The notes below the pieces were generated by a model. That model made no database searches. It was not told the DNA's origin and saw only the letters and a list, made by a program, of their open reading frames with translations. A DNA stretch of 51,439 nt, taken from positions 1 through 51,439 of the forward strand of contig CAJOEI010000018.1 in the NCBI GenBank assembly GCA_905233465.1, given 5' to 3'. Below are positions 16,085-25,043 of the stretch, piece by piece. The position numbers and the translations under genes are program-made. This stretch comes from an uncultured Bacteroidaceae bacterium (GTDB taxonomy: Bacteria; Bacteroidota; Bacteroidia; Bacteroidales; Bacteroidaceae). Position 1 is the stretch's first letter, and every line of letters starts with the position of its first letter.

Positions 16085-18282
16085 AACTGACACAAGCATT
16101 AGCAACACTGCTTCTGGCTGCTGCATCTACGACAGCCGTTGCACAGACGCTGAACATTGTTCGCAACAATGTCATCATATCCATTCCCGCCAGTGCACAG
16201 AAGATGGCGTTCTCCAGCAGTGGCACACAGCTGTCTGCTGCAGGCCGCACATTCAGCACGGACGAGATAGACCAAATCTATATCGATGAGAGCACGGTTG
16301 AGGACAACACTGTCAACGTTGCCTACGAAGGCACCAAGGCTACCGTCACCGTTGCCGGCAACATTGCACAATATATCACGGCTGAGATCAACGGCGCACA
16401 TGTGAGCATCACCCAGAGCGCTGACGTAGCAGATGAGATCACTTATTCCGTCAGCGGCACGTCCACCGACGGTGAGCTCTATCTGGCTGGATCATACAAA
16501 TGCACTGTGGAGTTGCGTGGCCTGACGCTGACCAATGCTACGCCTGTCTACTCGGGTGCTGCCTTGCACATCCAGAATGGCAAGCGTGTGGCTCTCAGTG
16601 TGAAGAGCGGCACAACAAACACTCTCACCGACTGCGCCAGCCCAGCCAGTGCCATCGAACAGAAGGCTGCACTGTACTGCAAAGGTCATCTTGAGCTGAA
16701 GGGTAAGGGCACGCTGACCGTGAACGGCAAGTATGCACACGGCATCAAGAGTGCCGAGTACATGCAGTTGAAGAATGCTACCATCAATGTTACTGCAGCC
16801 GTGAAGGACGGCATCTCGTGTGACGAATACTTCCTCATGGAGAGCGGCGCACTGACCATCAGCGGCGTGGGCGACGACGGTATACAGTGTGACATCGATG
16901 GCAACGCCAGCACAGGTGAGACCACCGACCACGAGGATGAAGACAGTGGCAACATCTATATCGAAGGCGGCACACTCAACATCACAACCACAGCGGCAGG
17001 CACCAAGTGCATCAAGGCCGACAGCACTCTTGTTGTCAACGATGGCACGCTGACACTTGTGGCCAAGGGCGGTGTCGACACGAGCGATTCCACAGATCCT
17101 GCATACGGCGCTGCTTTGAGCGGCGGTAAGATAGTCATCAACGGCGGCACCATTAATGCCACAGTCAGTGGAGCGGCAGGTCGCGGCATCAAGGCATATG
17201 ACGTTATCACCAACGGCGGTACCATCACTATTAACAATAGTGGTGGCTTGGTCACTGTCAACAGCGACTACAAGGGTGCCAAGGGTATCAAGGGTCTGCG
17301 CATAGCACTCAATGCAGGCACCATCAACATCACCATGACAGGTGCTGGAGGCAAGGGCATCCGCGCCGGCGACGGCACACAGAGCGGCAGCAGCGGCGGT
17401 GGCGGCGGTTGGTTTGCTCCTGGCGGAGGCGGCGGCGGAGGTTGGCCTCCAGGTGGTGGCGGCGGTCCCGGCGGTGGAGGTGGTGGCTCCACATGGACTA
17501 ACATCACAGGCTCCTACACCCAAGGCCTGAGCGACGGTAGCGGCCCCACACTCACCATCACCACTGGCAGCAGCTACAACAGCAACTCGTCCAACAAGGC
17601 CATCAAGGCTATATGTGCAGCCACGCTCTACGGCGGTACCACGGAGATTACCACCACTGTCAATGAGGCTGAGGGCTTGGAATCCAAGACCAGCGTCACC
17701 ATAGCCGGAGGCAAGCACTACCTGAAGTGTTACGACGACTGCATCAACTCGGCAGGTAAGATAACCTTTGACGGAGGTGTCACTGTGGCCTACAGCACCG
17801 GCAACGACGTCGTCGACAGCAACGCCGGCACCACGGGAGCCATCACCATTGGCAACGGAGCTGTGTTGGCATACACGACCAAAGGCGACCCCGAAGAGGC
17901 ATTCGACTGTGACAACAACAACTACATTGCCATCACAGGCAAGGGTATTGCCATCGGAGCTGGCGGTGCACAGAGCAGCAGCACTGGCACCATCTCCGGT
18001 GCAGCACAGGGCTATGTCTTTGCAGGCACAGTGAGTTACAAGGCCAATGTCTACAACACTCTGGCCGATGCATCCGGCAATAACCTTGTCACCTACCAGC
18101 TTCCCATTGCCATCAACAGCAAGTGTACGCTCATCACAGCCACAGGCATGAAGTCCAACTCCAGCTACACCGTCAAGAGCAGCACCACAGCGCCCACTGA
18201 TGCCACCACAGCATGGCACGGCCTCTATCTGGGCAGCTCGGCAACAGGCACCACCAGCGTGACCAGCTTCACAGCAAAATAA
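16081..18282 (+). CDS. Cthe_2159-like secreted beta-helix protein
   Basis: A 733-residue exported protein with signal peptide MKLTQALATLLLAAASTTAVAQ. From about residue 130 it shows the repeating short-strand pattern of the Cthe_2159 (DUF4353) parallel beta-helix, whose founding member binds cellulose and polygalacturonate: LELKGKGTLTVNGKYAHGIKS, DGISCDEYF, GDDGIQCD, GTKCIKAD, GRGIKAYD. Residues about 435-475 are a glycine/tryptophan-rich low-complexity loop (runs of five to seven Gly with WFAP and WPPG), followed by more helix coils. Probably surface-exposed carbohydrate binding, fitting the pectin-degrading enzyme downstream. Confidence 0.78.
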   Translation: MKLTQALATLLLAAASTTAVAQTLNIVRNNVIISIPASAQKMAFSSSGTQLSAAGRTFSTDEIDQIYIDESTVEDNTVNVAYEGTKATVTVAGNIAQYITAEINGAHVSITQSADVADEITYSVSGTSTDGELYLAGSYKCTVELRGLTLTNATPVYSGAALHIQNGKRVALSVKSGTTNTLTDCASPASAIEQKAALYCKGHLELKGKGTLTVNGKYAHGIKSAEYMQLKNATINVTAAVKDGISCDEYFLMESGALTISGVGDDGIQCDIDGNASTGETTDHEDEDSGNIYIEGGTLNITTTAAGTKCIKADSTLVVNDGTLTLVAKGGVDTSDSTDPAYGAALSGGKIVINGGTINATVSGAAGRGIKAYDVITNGGTITINNSGGLVTVNSDYKGAKGIKGLRIALNAGTINITMTGAGGKGIRAGDGTQSGSSGGGGGWFAPGGGGGGGWPPGGGGGPGGGGGGSTWTNITGSYTQGLSDGSGPTLTITTGSSYNSNSSNKAIKAICAATLYGGTTEITTTVNEAEGLESKTSVTIAGGKHYLKCYDDCINSAGKITFDGGVTVAYSTGNDVVDSNAGTTGAITIGNGAVLAYTTKGDPEEAFDCDNNNYIAITGKGIAIGAGGAQSSSTGTISGAAQGYVFAGTVSYKANVYNTLADASGNNLVTYQLPIAINSKCTLITATGMKSNSSYTVKSSTTAPTDATTAWHGLYLGSSATGTTSVTSFTAK

Positions 18283-18294
18283 TTGCTATTAGCC

Positions 18295-19398
18295 ATGCGT
18301 CGTCGTTTAAGTAAGGAAAACATTGTATATTTCGTTATATGGGGGCTGCTTGCCGCGGCCCCCATACTTAGCGAGGCTTATGAGCTTCTTGTACATCATG
18401 ACAATGCCTTAGACTGGTCGTCCGTTGTACGTGCATGGTACGTAATACTGCCTTTTGCTATAGCTTTTGTCCTGCACAACTGGTTGCTTGCGCCGCGTCT
18501 GTTATATGACAACCGACGCACATTATATATCAGTTGCCTCGTGGCATTGATGGCGTTGTTCATGGTATATCAGTGCACACAGCGGCCTTCGGCGCCAGAG
18601 AAGCCCAGTTTTGAGGAGCACGTCATGCCGCCATCACACCCAGAGCGGATGGATGAAGCACATGGTCCGCATCCTCACCATCGCCCACCTGCTATCGTGG
18701 AGCAGCATGACATTGTATCTGGCATTATATTGCTGCTCATGTTGGGCATGAACCTTGGCACAAAGCTATACTTCAAGCAGCGTCGTGACGAGCAGTTCAG
18801 TTTGGAGCGTGAGCGACAGCATCTGCAACAGCAGTTGGAGTATCTGAAATACCAGATTAATCCGCATTTCCTGATGAACACGCTCAACAATATTCATGCG
18901 CTCATCGATATCAATCCAGCAGAGGCACAACAGACAATCATCGACCTGAGCCACTTGTTGCGCTTTGTTCTCTACGAAGGAGCCAAGCCCACTGTGCTGC
19001 TCTCACGCGAGGTGCAGTTTGTCTGCGACTATATCACCCTGATGCGTCAGCGTCTTAGCGACACAGTGACCATCACCTTAGACCGTCCAACACTTGATAT
19101 CGACCCGCAAGTGCCGCCGATGTTGCTCATCACCTTTGTGGAGAATGCGTTCAAGCATGGTGTCAGCTATCGCTATCCGACCTATGTCAATATCAGCATA
19201 GCCCTGCATGACCAGCGTCTGCACTTCGACTGCCGCAACAGCCGCCGTCCCGAAGGCACGGCAGATGATGGTGGCGGCGTGGGTCTGCAGAACGTGCGTC
19301 AGCGTCTTGACATCCTCTTCCCCGGCAACTATATCCTTGACATCGACGACCAGTCGTCGGACTACTATGCCGTGCATCTTGAATTCCCACTGACATAA
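18295..19398 (+). CDS. LytS/YehU-type sensor histidine kinase
   Basis: An inner-membrane kinase of the His_kinase (PF06580) type. The protein is 367 residues from the ATG at 18295; a TTG at 18283 would directly abut the upstream stop and was not chosen. Four hydrophobic helices lie within about residues 10-160, followed by a coiled coil and the LytS H-box YQINPHFLMNTLNNI (His about 191). An ATP-binding domain (FVENAFKHG; GVGLQNVRQRL) ends the protein. No extracellular sensor domain is seen. It pairs with the LytTR regulator 30 nt downstream. Confidence 0.9.
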   Translation: MRRRLSKENIVYFVIWGLLAAAPILSEAYELLVHHDNALDWSSVVRAWYVILPFAIAFVLHNWLLAPRLLYDNRRTLYISCLVALMALFMVYQCTQRPSAPEKPSFEEHVMPPSHPERMDEAHGPHPHHRPPAIVEQHDIVSGIILLLMLGMNLGTKLYFKQRRDEQFSLERERQHLQQQLEYLKYQINPHFLMNTLNNIHALIDINPAEAQQTIIDLSHLLRFVLYEGAKPTVLLSREVQFVCDYITLMRQRLSDTVTITLDRPTLDIDPQVPPMLLITFVENAFKHGVSYRYPTYVNISIALHDQRLHFDCRNSRRPEGTADDGGGVGLQNVRQRLDILFPGNYILDIDDQSSDYYAVHLEFPLT

Positions 19399-19428
19399 GG
19401 GAGGTTCCCTTAAGAAACACTATTGAAC

Positions 19429-20151
19429 ATGATCCGAGTGCTTGCTATAGACGACGAACCCCTGGCGTTGCGTCAGTTAATCAGCTATGTCCAGCGCGTG
19501 CCTTTCCTGGAACTGGCAGCACAATGCCAGAGTGCCATCGATGCACGCGAATTCCTGCGCCACGACAGTGTTGATGTCATCTTCTGTGACATCAATATGC
19601 CAGACCTCGATGGCATGTCGTTTGTCAAGTCACTTGTGGCTCCGCCTCTTGTTGTCTTCACTACGGCCTATTCGGAGTATGCCGTCGAGGGCTTCCGCGT
19701 CGAAGCCGTGGATTATCTTCTCAAGCCTTTTGGCCTTGACGAATTCCGCCGTGCCGCCGAGCGTGTGCAGCGCCGTCTGCAGGACAACGCATCAGCACAG
19801 AGCCCATCAGCAGAAGCGTCCTCGCCTGATGTCCTCTTTGTCCGTGCCGACCACCGCACCGTCTCTGTCGATGTATCCACGATACGCTATGTGCAGGGCC
19901 TTTCGGAATATGTACGTCTGCATCTGACCAATGCCACCAAGCCTGTCACAACCCTCATGGCCATCAAAACGCTGGAAGAGCGTCTGCCGCGACAGAGCTT
20001 TATGCGCATTCACAAGTCCTACATCGTCTCACTGAAGCACATCACAGAGATAGCCAAGAGTCGCATCACACTCGACGACGGCACGACATTGCCCATCGGT
20101 GATGCCTACAGGGGTGCATTTGAGACATATCTGCATAACAAAATGTTGTAG
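19429..20151 (+). CDS. LytTR-family response regulator
   Basis: A 240-residue two-component regulator. The receiver domain (1-120) has acidic pocket IDDE (7-10), phospho-acceptor Asp54 (FCDINMPDLDG) and conserved Lys in LLKPFG. The LytTR DNA-binding domain (about 140-240) shows FVRADHRTVSVDV, LSEYVRLHL and FMRIHKSYIVSLKHI. The frame extends to a TTG at 19423, but the ATG at 19429 is chosen. Its targets may include the neighbouring secreted-protein genes and the lyase gene downstream (inference). Confidence 0.92.
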   Translation: MIRVLAIDDEPLALRQLISYVQRVPFLELAAQCQSAIDAREFLRHDSVDVIFCDINMPDLDGMSFVKSLVAPPLVVFTTAYSEYAVEGFRVEAVDYLLKPFGLDEFRRAAERVQRRLQDNASAQSPSAEASSPDVLFVRADHRTVSVDVSTIRYVQGLSEYVRLHLTNATKPVTTLMAIKTLEERLPRQSFMRIHKSYIVSLKHITEIAKSRITLDDGTTLPIGDAYRGAFETYLHNKML

Positions 20152-20204
20152 GTGCGTTCGAACCCACCTATCATCTTCATTTTTTGACCATTCTTCTGTG
20201 TTTT

Positions 20205-20247
20205 TGCATATCTACTTGCAAAGATATGCAGGAATTGTGTACTTTTG
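20205..20247 (+). promoter_or_regulatory. Promoter and 9-bp inverted repeat ahead of the lyase gene
   Basis: TACTTTTG at 20240-20247 matches the -7 consensus. CTTG at 20215-20218 is a reasonable -33 with 21 nt spacing. A perfect inverted repeat, TGCATATCT (20205-20213) and AGATATGCA (20222-20230), straddles that -33 box, the expected place for a regulator to control access. The -7 element is 30 nt before the ATG at 20278. Confidence 0.55.
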
Positions 20248-20277
20248 CAGCCAAACAACACTAATAATCATCTTGTT

Positions 20278-23200
20278 ATGCAAAAGCTTGTTTGTGCTGC
20301 GATGGCATTTGTTTTCATCGTTGTCAGTTCTTTTGTTGATGTTCAGGCTCAGCGCCTGCAACAACCTTTGTCCCGTGGCGTGGTGGCGGTATATCGCTCT
20401 GGCGGCCGCAGTGTCACTTCGTCCGGCGGCAGCGGCTACCTCATCTCTTGGCGCAAGCTGGCTCAGGAACCGGAGGGCACTACATATAATGTCTACAGGC
20501 GCGCGTCGGGTGCTTCGTCCTTCACGAAGATGAACAACACGCCTCTGCGTGTGACATGCTACAAGCCTTCTTCGCTCACCAACAACACCGACTATGCCGT
20601 CACAGCCATCAGTCCCGATGGTGTGGAGGGTGAAATGAGCGCGCCATTCCGCTACAAGACGCAGGCATGGCCCAATGTGTGGTTGAATATCGACTACGAC
20701 AACACCGTTCTCCAGCGCAACGACTATCGCACCAAGTTCTGCTGGCCAATGGACACCGACGGCGACGGCGAATATGATGCTGTAGTCGTGGACCGTCTCT
20801 TCTCAGGTGCTGCCTCGGGCGAGGAGGACACTGAGAACTCCTCCACGACAAGCCACAAGATTCAGGCATACCGCTTCACTGGCGAGCTGCTATGGACCGT
20901 GGATATGGGTCCCAACGTGAACATCTGTGCCGGCCAGAACGATATGGTTGTTGCATGGGACATCAACTGCGACGGCCGTTGTGAGGTGATTATACGCAGC
21001 TCCGATGGCACGCGCTTCTGGGACAAGCAGAACGAGACGTGGGGCAAGTATGCTATGGGCAGCACGACAGCTGACGTGGATGGCGACGGCATAGTGGACT
21101 ATCGCACACAGGCAACACGCAACCGGCCGTTCTACGTCAGCGTCATCGATGGCCTCACGGGTGAGGAGATAGCTGCCAGCGAGCTGAAATACAACGAGGT
21201 GCACGATGGTGTCGATAGCTACACACGCACTTCGCGACCGAATTACATGAGCGACGGCTACTCGGCCATGGACGGCCACTTCGCCATCTGCTATCTCGAT
21301 GGCATACACCCCTCATTGGTGATGGAGTGTCTGGATCGCGACAAGAACAAGACGCATCACAACTACGTTTTCACATGGGACTATGACTGGGGTTCCAGTG
21401 TGGGCGGAGGTTCACCCGCCGCATCCAGCTGGCACCACTCGCACACATGGAGTCGCAATGACAAGACGCCGTGGCCTGCTGAGTTCCACATGCTGCGCGT
21501 GGCCGATGTGGATGGCGACGGCACAGATGAGATGATACAGGGCGGCTTCTCGGTGAATCCCCACACGGGTTGGTTTGCCAGTGCGGGCATAGGTCACGGC
21601 GACCGTTTCGTGCTCAGCGACATCGACCCCGACCGTCCCGGACTTGAAGTCTATGCCATCCAGCAGAGTGCGCTGCTCGGCCAGCTGATATATGATGCTC
21701 GCACTGCCGAGCACATCAAGGAGTGGTATCTGCCCAGCGTCTTCGACGTTGGCCGCGGCACCTGTCTTGACATGGATGCCAAACACAAGGGCTATGAGAT
21801 AATGAGCTATGCCGACGAGTTTGTCTACGACTGCAAGGGCGAGAAGACAGGTCAGACACGCTCAGGCTCGATGTTCGAGGGCTGCTGGTGGGATGGTGAC
21901 CTTCAGCGCGAATGGCTCAACTCTCCTGGCGGCAGCGGATGGGGCACCAACCTGATGGTGACGAAGGTGCTTGGCGACCGCTTGGCTGAGTTCTCGCAGG
22001 AAGCCAACTGGGCCACGCATGCCGCCACCGGAACACGTCCTGCCTTCATGGGCGACATCATGGGCGACTGGCGCGAGGAGGTTTTGCTGGCCAAGCAGGA
22101 CGACAATGTTTGCACGGGTCTCGTGGGTTACACCACAGCCATGCCCACATCATACAGCATTTACTGTCTGCAACAGGATCCGCACTATCGTGGTGACTGT
22201 ACCACACGTGGCTACTATCAGCATCCCAACACGGGCTTCTATCTCGGTGGAGACATGCCGTTGCCACCGTTGCCACCAGTGTTTGAAGCTGACATGCGCT
22301 TCAAGTCGTTAGTCAGCTCCGAAGGACCAGGTTACAACGGCGTGAGCGTGATGTTCGACATCAGCGGCGACAACAGCCGTGACATCGGACTCACACCTGC
22401 CATAACACCTACAACGCTCTACCTGATGAATCCACGTGGTCACGACTACACTTTCAATGGGGCCGGAACAGCTGGCAATGGCAATATGATAAAGTCGATG
22501 CAAGGCACGGCTATGTTCAACTGCAACCTCGGACACAAGGGAAGTAATCTCATCAGCGAGGGAACGCTGGTGGTAAACGGCGAAATTGCCGGTCCCGTGG
22601 AACTGCGTGCCCGTGGCACTCTGGCCGGCTCTGCCGTCCTGCTGGACACGATAACCTTTGAGGGAGCCCTGAATTATGAGGGCTGTCGACTTGTGCCTGA
22701 TAATATGGTGTCCAAGAAGAGCATGACTCTGCCCGGCAATGTCTATATAGAGTTCACGGAGCGTGGGCAATGCAGTCTTTCTGTCGAAGGCGACCTCACG
22801 TTCAAGGGCACCAACTATATCACCGTCGGCTTTGACAACAAGGAAGCAGGCGAGTTGCTCCTGGCCCAGTGCACGGGCACGCTGACATGCGATGTGACGA
22901 AGCTGAAGACGCGCGGGTTGGATGGCATCAACTACGACTTCGAGGTGGTAGATGGCAAACGCCTCGTGCTGCGCATTAACGACACACGCTCGCCACAGGA
23001 CAACGTTGTCTGGACAGGCAGCGAGAGCAACGTCTGGGACTACAAGGCAAAGAACTTCAAGACCGGTAGCGCAACATCGTTTGTTGCTGGCGATGCCGTT
23101 GTCTTCAATGCGCAGGCCGACAAGAAGGCCGTCATCCTCAACGAGATGATGGTCACCGCCGGCGTCACTTTTGACAGTGGCACATACACGCTCTCCGGCA

Positions 23201-24762
23201 ACGGCGGGCTGAGTGGCGAAGGCGACCTCGTGGTGAACCGTGCTGCCAATGTGACTATCAACCTGAAGAACAGTGACTACACGGGAAAGACTATCGTCAA
23301 TGGTGGCACACTCACCGTGCCCAACTTCTACGACGGCGGACAGAAGAGTGCGCTCGGCAGTTCCGCTGCAGAGAAAGGCAACCTGCAGCTCAACGGCGGC
23401 ACACTGGCGCTGTCGAAGGATAATATGGGTACCGACCGACAGATAACTATCACCGACACCGCCACCATAAGCATTGCTCAGGCCAACAGTGCGCTCTCAC
23501 TGAAAGGTGCTGTCAGCGGCACAGGCTATCTGGTGAAGGACGGCCCCGGCCAGCTTAACCTCACCTACGGCGGAGCCAACAACTTTGCCGGACTGATTGT
23601 CAAGAATGGCATAGTGGCCCAAGGCGCATGGAACGCCACATTCGGCAAGAGCGGCTCGCCCATGCTGCTGGCTGGCGGCGAGGTACATCAGATAGATGTC
23701 AACAGTACCAGCACCGTGCCCACCTTCAACCATGTGGTGACGGTGGAAGAAGGCACAAGTAACAAGATTATAGGCTCCTCGCGCGGCAAGCTCAACGGTA
23801 GCGTGAAGGGCAAGGGCCAACTGACCATTGAGACGAAATATGTGCGCTGCGACATAGGCCTCAATTTCAAGGACTTTGAGGGAACACTCATTGCCATCGG
23901 CGGTCAGTGGCGATTGATGACGAACGTCACCGATATGTCCAAGACCACACTGAAGGTGGATAAAGACTGCAACATAGCCCACTATGCCGCTGGCAGCGCC
24001 AATCAACAGGCTGCAACACTGAAGATCGGAGCCATCGATGGCGCCACCACAGGCGGCACGCTGGAGGGCCAGAGCACATACCAGATTGGCTACCTCAACA
24101 AGGACATGACGTTTGCAGGCTACTTCAAGGGCAAGGCCGTCACCAAGGAGGGTACAGGCCGCCTCACGTTGAAGAGCACCGGCAGCACCTCGCCCATCAC
24201 CGTCAACGGCGGCACGCTGGAACTGCGCAACACATCCCGTGAACCCATCACCACTGGACAAATAACCGTCGGTGCCAAGGGCACAGTCACAGGCAATGGT
24301 ACCGTGCAGAATATGACGCTCAACAAGGGCGCAACCACTCTCTGCCAACTGCCTGCAACAGGCGGCTATGCTTATCTTCGTGTGAAGGGTAACCTCAAGC
24401 ACAATGGTGATACTATCCTCGTCAGCATTCCCGCCACGCGTCAGCTCAATATGGACGACGTGATAAAGGTCTATGAGGTCGAGGGCTCGCATAGCGGCAC
24501 CTTTGTCGTGAAGGTAGACGACGGCGGCAAGAATGCGTATAGCTTCGACAGCACACATCTGCTGGAGGATGGCACGCTGCGTGTGGTGTCAGTTGATACG
24601 GGCATTGGCGAGCCTGTAGCCGACGATGCCATTGTGGACATATACACTACCAGCGGCGTATGCATCGCCTCACACAAACCCTATGCTGCCGCACGTGCCG
24701 AGCTCACTCAAGGCACATATGTCATCGTACAGGGCAACAAATCCTGGAAGCTGCAGCGCTGA
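20278..24762 (+). CDS. Secreted rhamnogalacturonan lyase (PL11-like) with autotransporter-type repeats
   Basis: A 1494-residue exported enzyme that should cleave the rhamnogalacturonan-I backbone of pectin by beta-elimination. Signal peptide MQKLVCAAMAFVFIVVSSF. Residues about 20-120 form the N-terminal beta domain (LSRGVVAVYR, ISWRKLAQEP, TYNVYRR). Residues about 120-680 are the PL11/YesW-type eight-bladed propeller with Ca-binding loops (DTDGDGEYDAV, DVDGDGTDEMIQGG, DWREEVLLA, DPHYRGD). The remaining ~700 residues are beta-strand repeats of the autotransporter-associated type (GKTIVNGGTLTV, GPGQLNLTYGG, TVNGGTLELRN). A T9SS-like tail ends the protein. Start chosen because the earlier ATG at 20245 overlaps the promoter. 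Catalytic domains alone are about half this length. Confidence 0.85.
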   Translation: MQKLVCAAMAFVFIVVSSFVDVQAQRLQQPLSRGVVAVYRSGGRSVTSSGGSGYLISWRKLAQEPEGTTYNVYRRASGASSFTKMNNTPLRVTCYKPSSLTNNTDYAVTAISPDGVEGEMSAPFRYKTQAWPNVWLNIDYDNTVLQRNDYRTKFCWPMDTDGDGEYDAVVVDRLFSGAASGEEDTENSSTTSHKIQAYRFTGELLWTVDMGPNVNICAGQNDMVVAWDINCDGRCEVIIRSSDGTRFWDKQNETWGKYAMGSTTADVDGDGIVDYRTQATRNRPFYVSVIDGLTGEEIAASELKYNEVHDGVDSYTRTSRPNYMSDGYSAMDGHFAICYLDGIHPSLVMECLDRDKNKTHHNYVFTWDYDWGSSVGGGSPAASSWHHSHTWSRNDKTPWPAEFHMLRVADVDGDGTDEMIQGGFSVNPHTGWFASAGIGHGDRFVLSDIDPDRPGLEVYAIQQSALLGQLIYDARTAEHIKEWYLPSVFDVGRGTCLDMDAKHKGYEIMSYADEFVYDCKGEKTGQTRSGSMFEGCWWDGDLQREWLNSPGGSGWGTNLMVTKVLGDRLAEFSQEANWATHAATGTRPAFMGDIMGDWREEVLLAKQDDNVCTGLVGYTTAMPTSYSIYCLQQDPHYRGDCTTRGYYQHPNTGFYLGGDMPLPPLPPVFEADMRFKSLVSSEGPGYNGVSVMFDISGDNSRDIGLTPAITPTTLYLMNPRGHDYTFNGAGTAGNGNMIKSMQGTAMFNCNLGHKGSNLISEGTLVVNGEIAGPVELRARGTLAGSAVLLDTITFEGALNYEGCRLVPDNMVSKKSMTLPGNVYIEFTERGQCSLSVEGDLTFKGTNYITVGFDNKEAGELLLAQCTGTLTCDVTKLKTRGLDGINYDFEVVDGKRLVLRINDTRSPQDNVVWTGSESNVWDYKAKNFKTGSATSFVAGDAVVFNAQADKKAVILNEMMVTAGVTFDSGTYTLSGNGGLSGEGDLVVNRAANVTINLKNSDYTGKTIVNGGTLTVPNFYDGGQKSALGSSAAEKGNLQLNGGTLALSKDNMGTDRQITITDTATISIAQANSALSLKGAVSGTGYLVKDGPGQLNLTYGGANNFAGLIVKNGIVAQGAWNATFGKSGSPMLLAGGEVHQIDVNSTSTVPTFNHVVTVEEGTSNKIIGSSRGKLNGSVKGKGQLTIETKYVRCDIGLNFKDFEGTLIAIGGQWRLMTNVTDMSKTTLKVDKDCNIAHYAAGSANQQAATLKIGAIDGATTGGTLEGQSTYQIGYLNKDMTFAGYFKGKAVTKEGTGRLTLKSTGSTSPITVNGGTLELRNTSREPITTGQITVGAKGTVTGNGTVQNMTLNKGATTLCQLPATGGYAYLRVKGNLKHNGDTILVSIPATRQLNMDDVIKVYEVEGSHSGTFVVKVDDGGKNAYSFDSTHLLEDGTLRVVSVDTGIGEPVADDAIVDIYTTSGVCIASHKPYAAARAELTQGTYVIVQGNKSWKLQR

Positions 24763-24768
24763 GGCACA

Positions 24769-24949
24769 GCCCCGTAGGGGCATGATACGGGTAGCCAGCC
24801 ATTTCAATGGCTGGTATAACGAGTCCGTAGGATTGCGTGCCTTTAGGTACGCGACACAATTTCTATCGCGTACCTACGGCACGCTATTCATATAACGCAA
24901 CAAAACCAGCCATAATGGCTGGCTACCATTATCCGATGCCTACGGCATC
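24769..24949 (+). repeat. Composite palindromic element, copy 1
   Basis: An ordered series of palindromes over 181 bp: GCCCCGTAGGGGC; TAGCCAGCC/GGCTGGT; GCGTGCC..GGTACGCGACA with TCGCGTACC..GGCACGC; ACCAGCC/GGCTGGCTACC; GATGCCTACGGCATC. The same modules in the same order occur, inverted, at 26953-27136. Several stem changes are compensated on the opposite arm (CCATT..AATGG here, CCGTT..AACGG there). It lies directly after the lyase gene. Confidence 0.85.
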
Positions 24950-24983
24950 AACTGTGTTCTCCTTCAGTTAATTCATCCAACAA

Positions 24984-25021
24984 GATATGGGCTGTGTCAT
25001 GAGAGTGACACAGCCCATATC
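24984..25021. terminator. 16-bp perfect hairpin between convergent genes
   Basis: GATATGGGCTGTGTCA (24984-24999) and TGACACAGCCCATATC (25006-25021) form a perfect 16-bp stem with a 6-nt loop. It sits between the ends of the lyase gene and the Na/phosphate symporter gene, so it likely terminates both. No long T-run follows on either strand. Confidence 0.8.
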
Positions 25022-25043
25022 ATATCTTGATTATGTGCAAGGA

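Noticed and set aside
16492..18219. 575-codon minus-strand open frame under the beta-helix gene
   Set aside because: Composition (Cys/Val/Ala/Gly-rich, no domain) is that of an antisense shadow of a repetitive Thr/Gly-coding gene. The plus-strand gene has a signal peptide and family motifs.
16081..18282. Diversity-generating retroelement or variable-repeat system at the Gly-rich loop
   Set aside because: No reverse transcriptase or template repeat nearby; the loop is simple low complexity.
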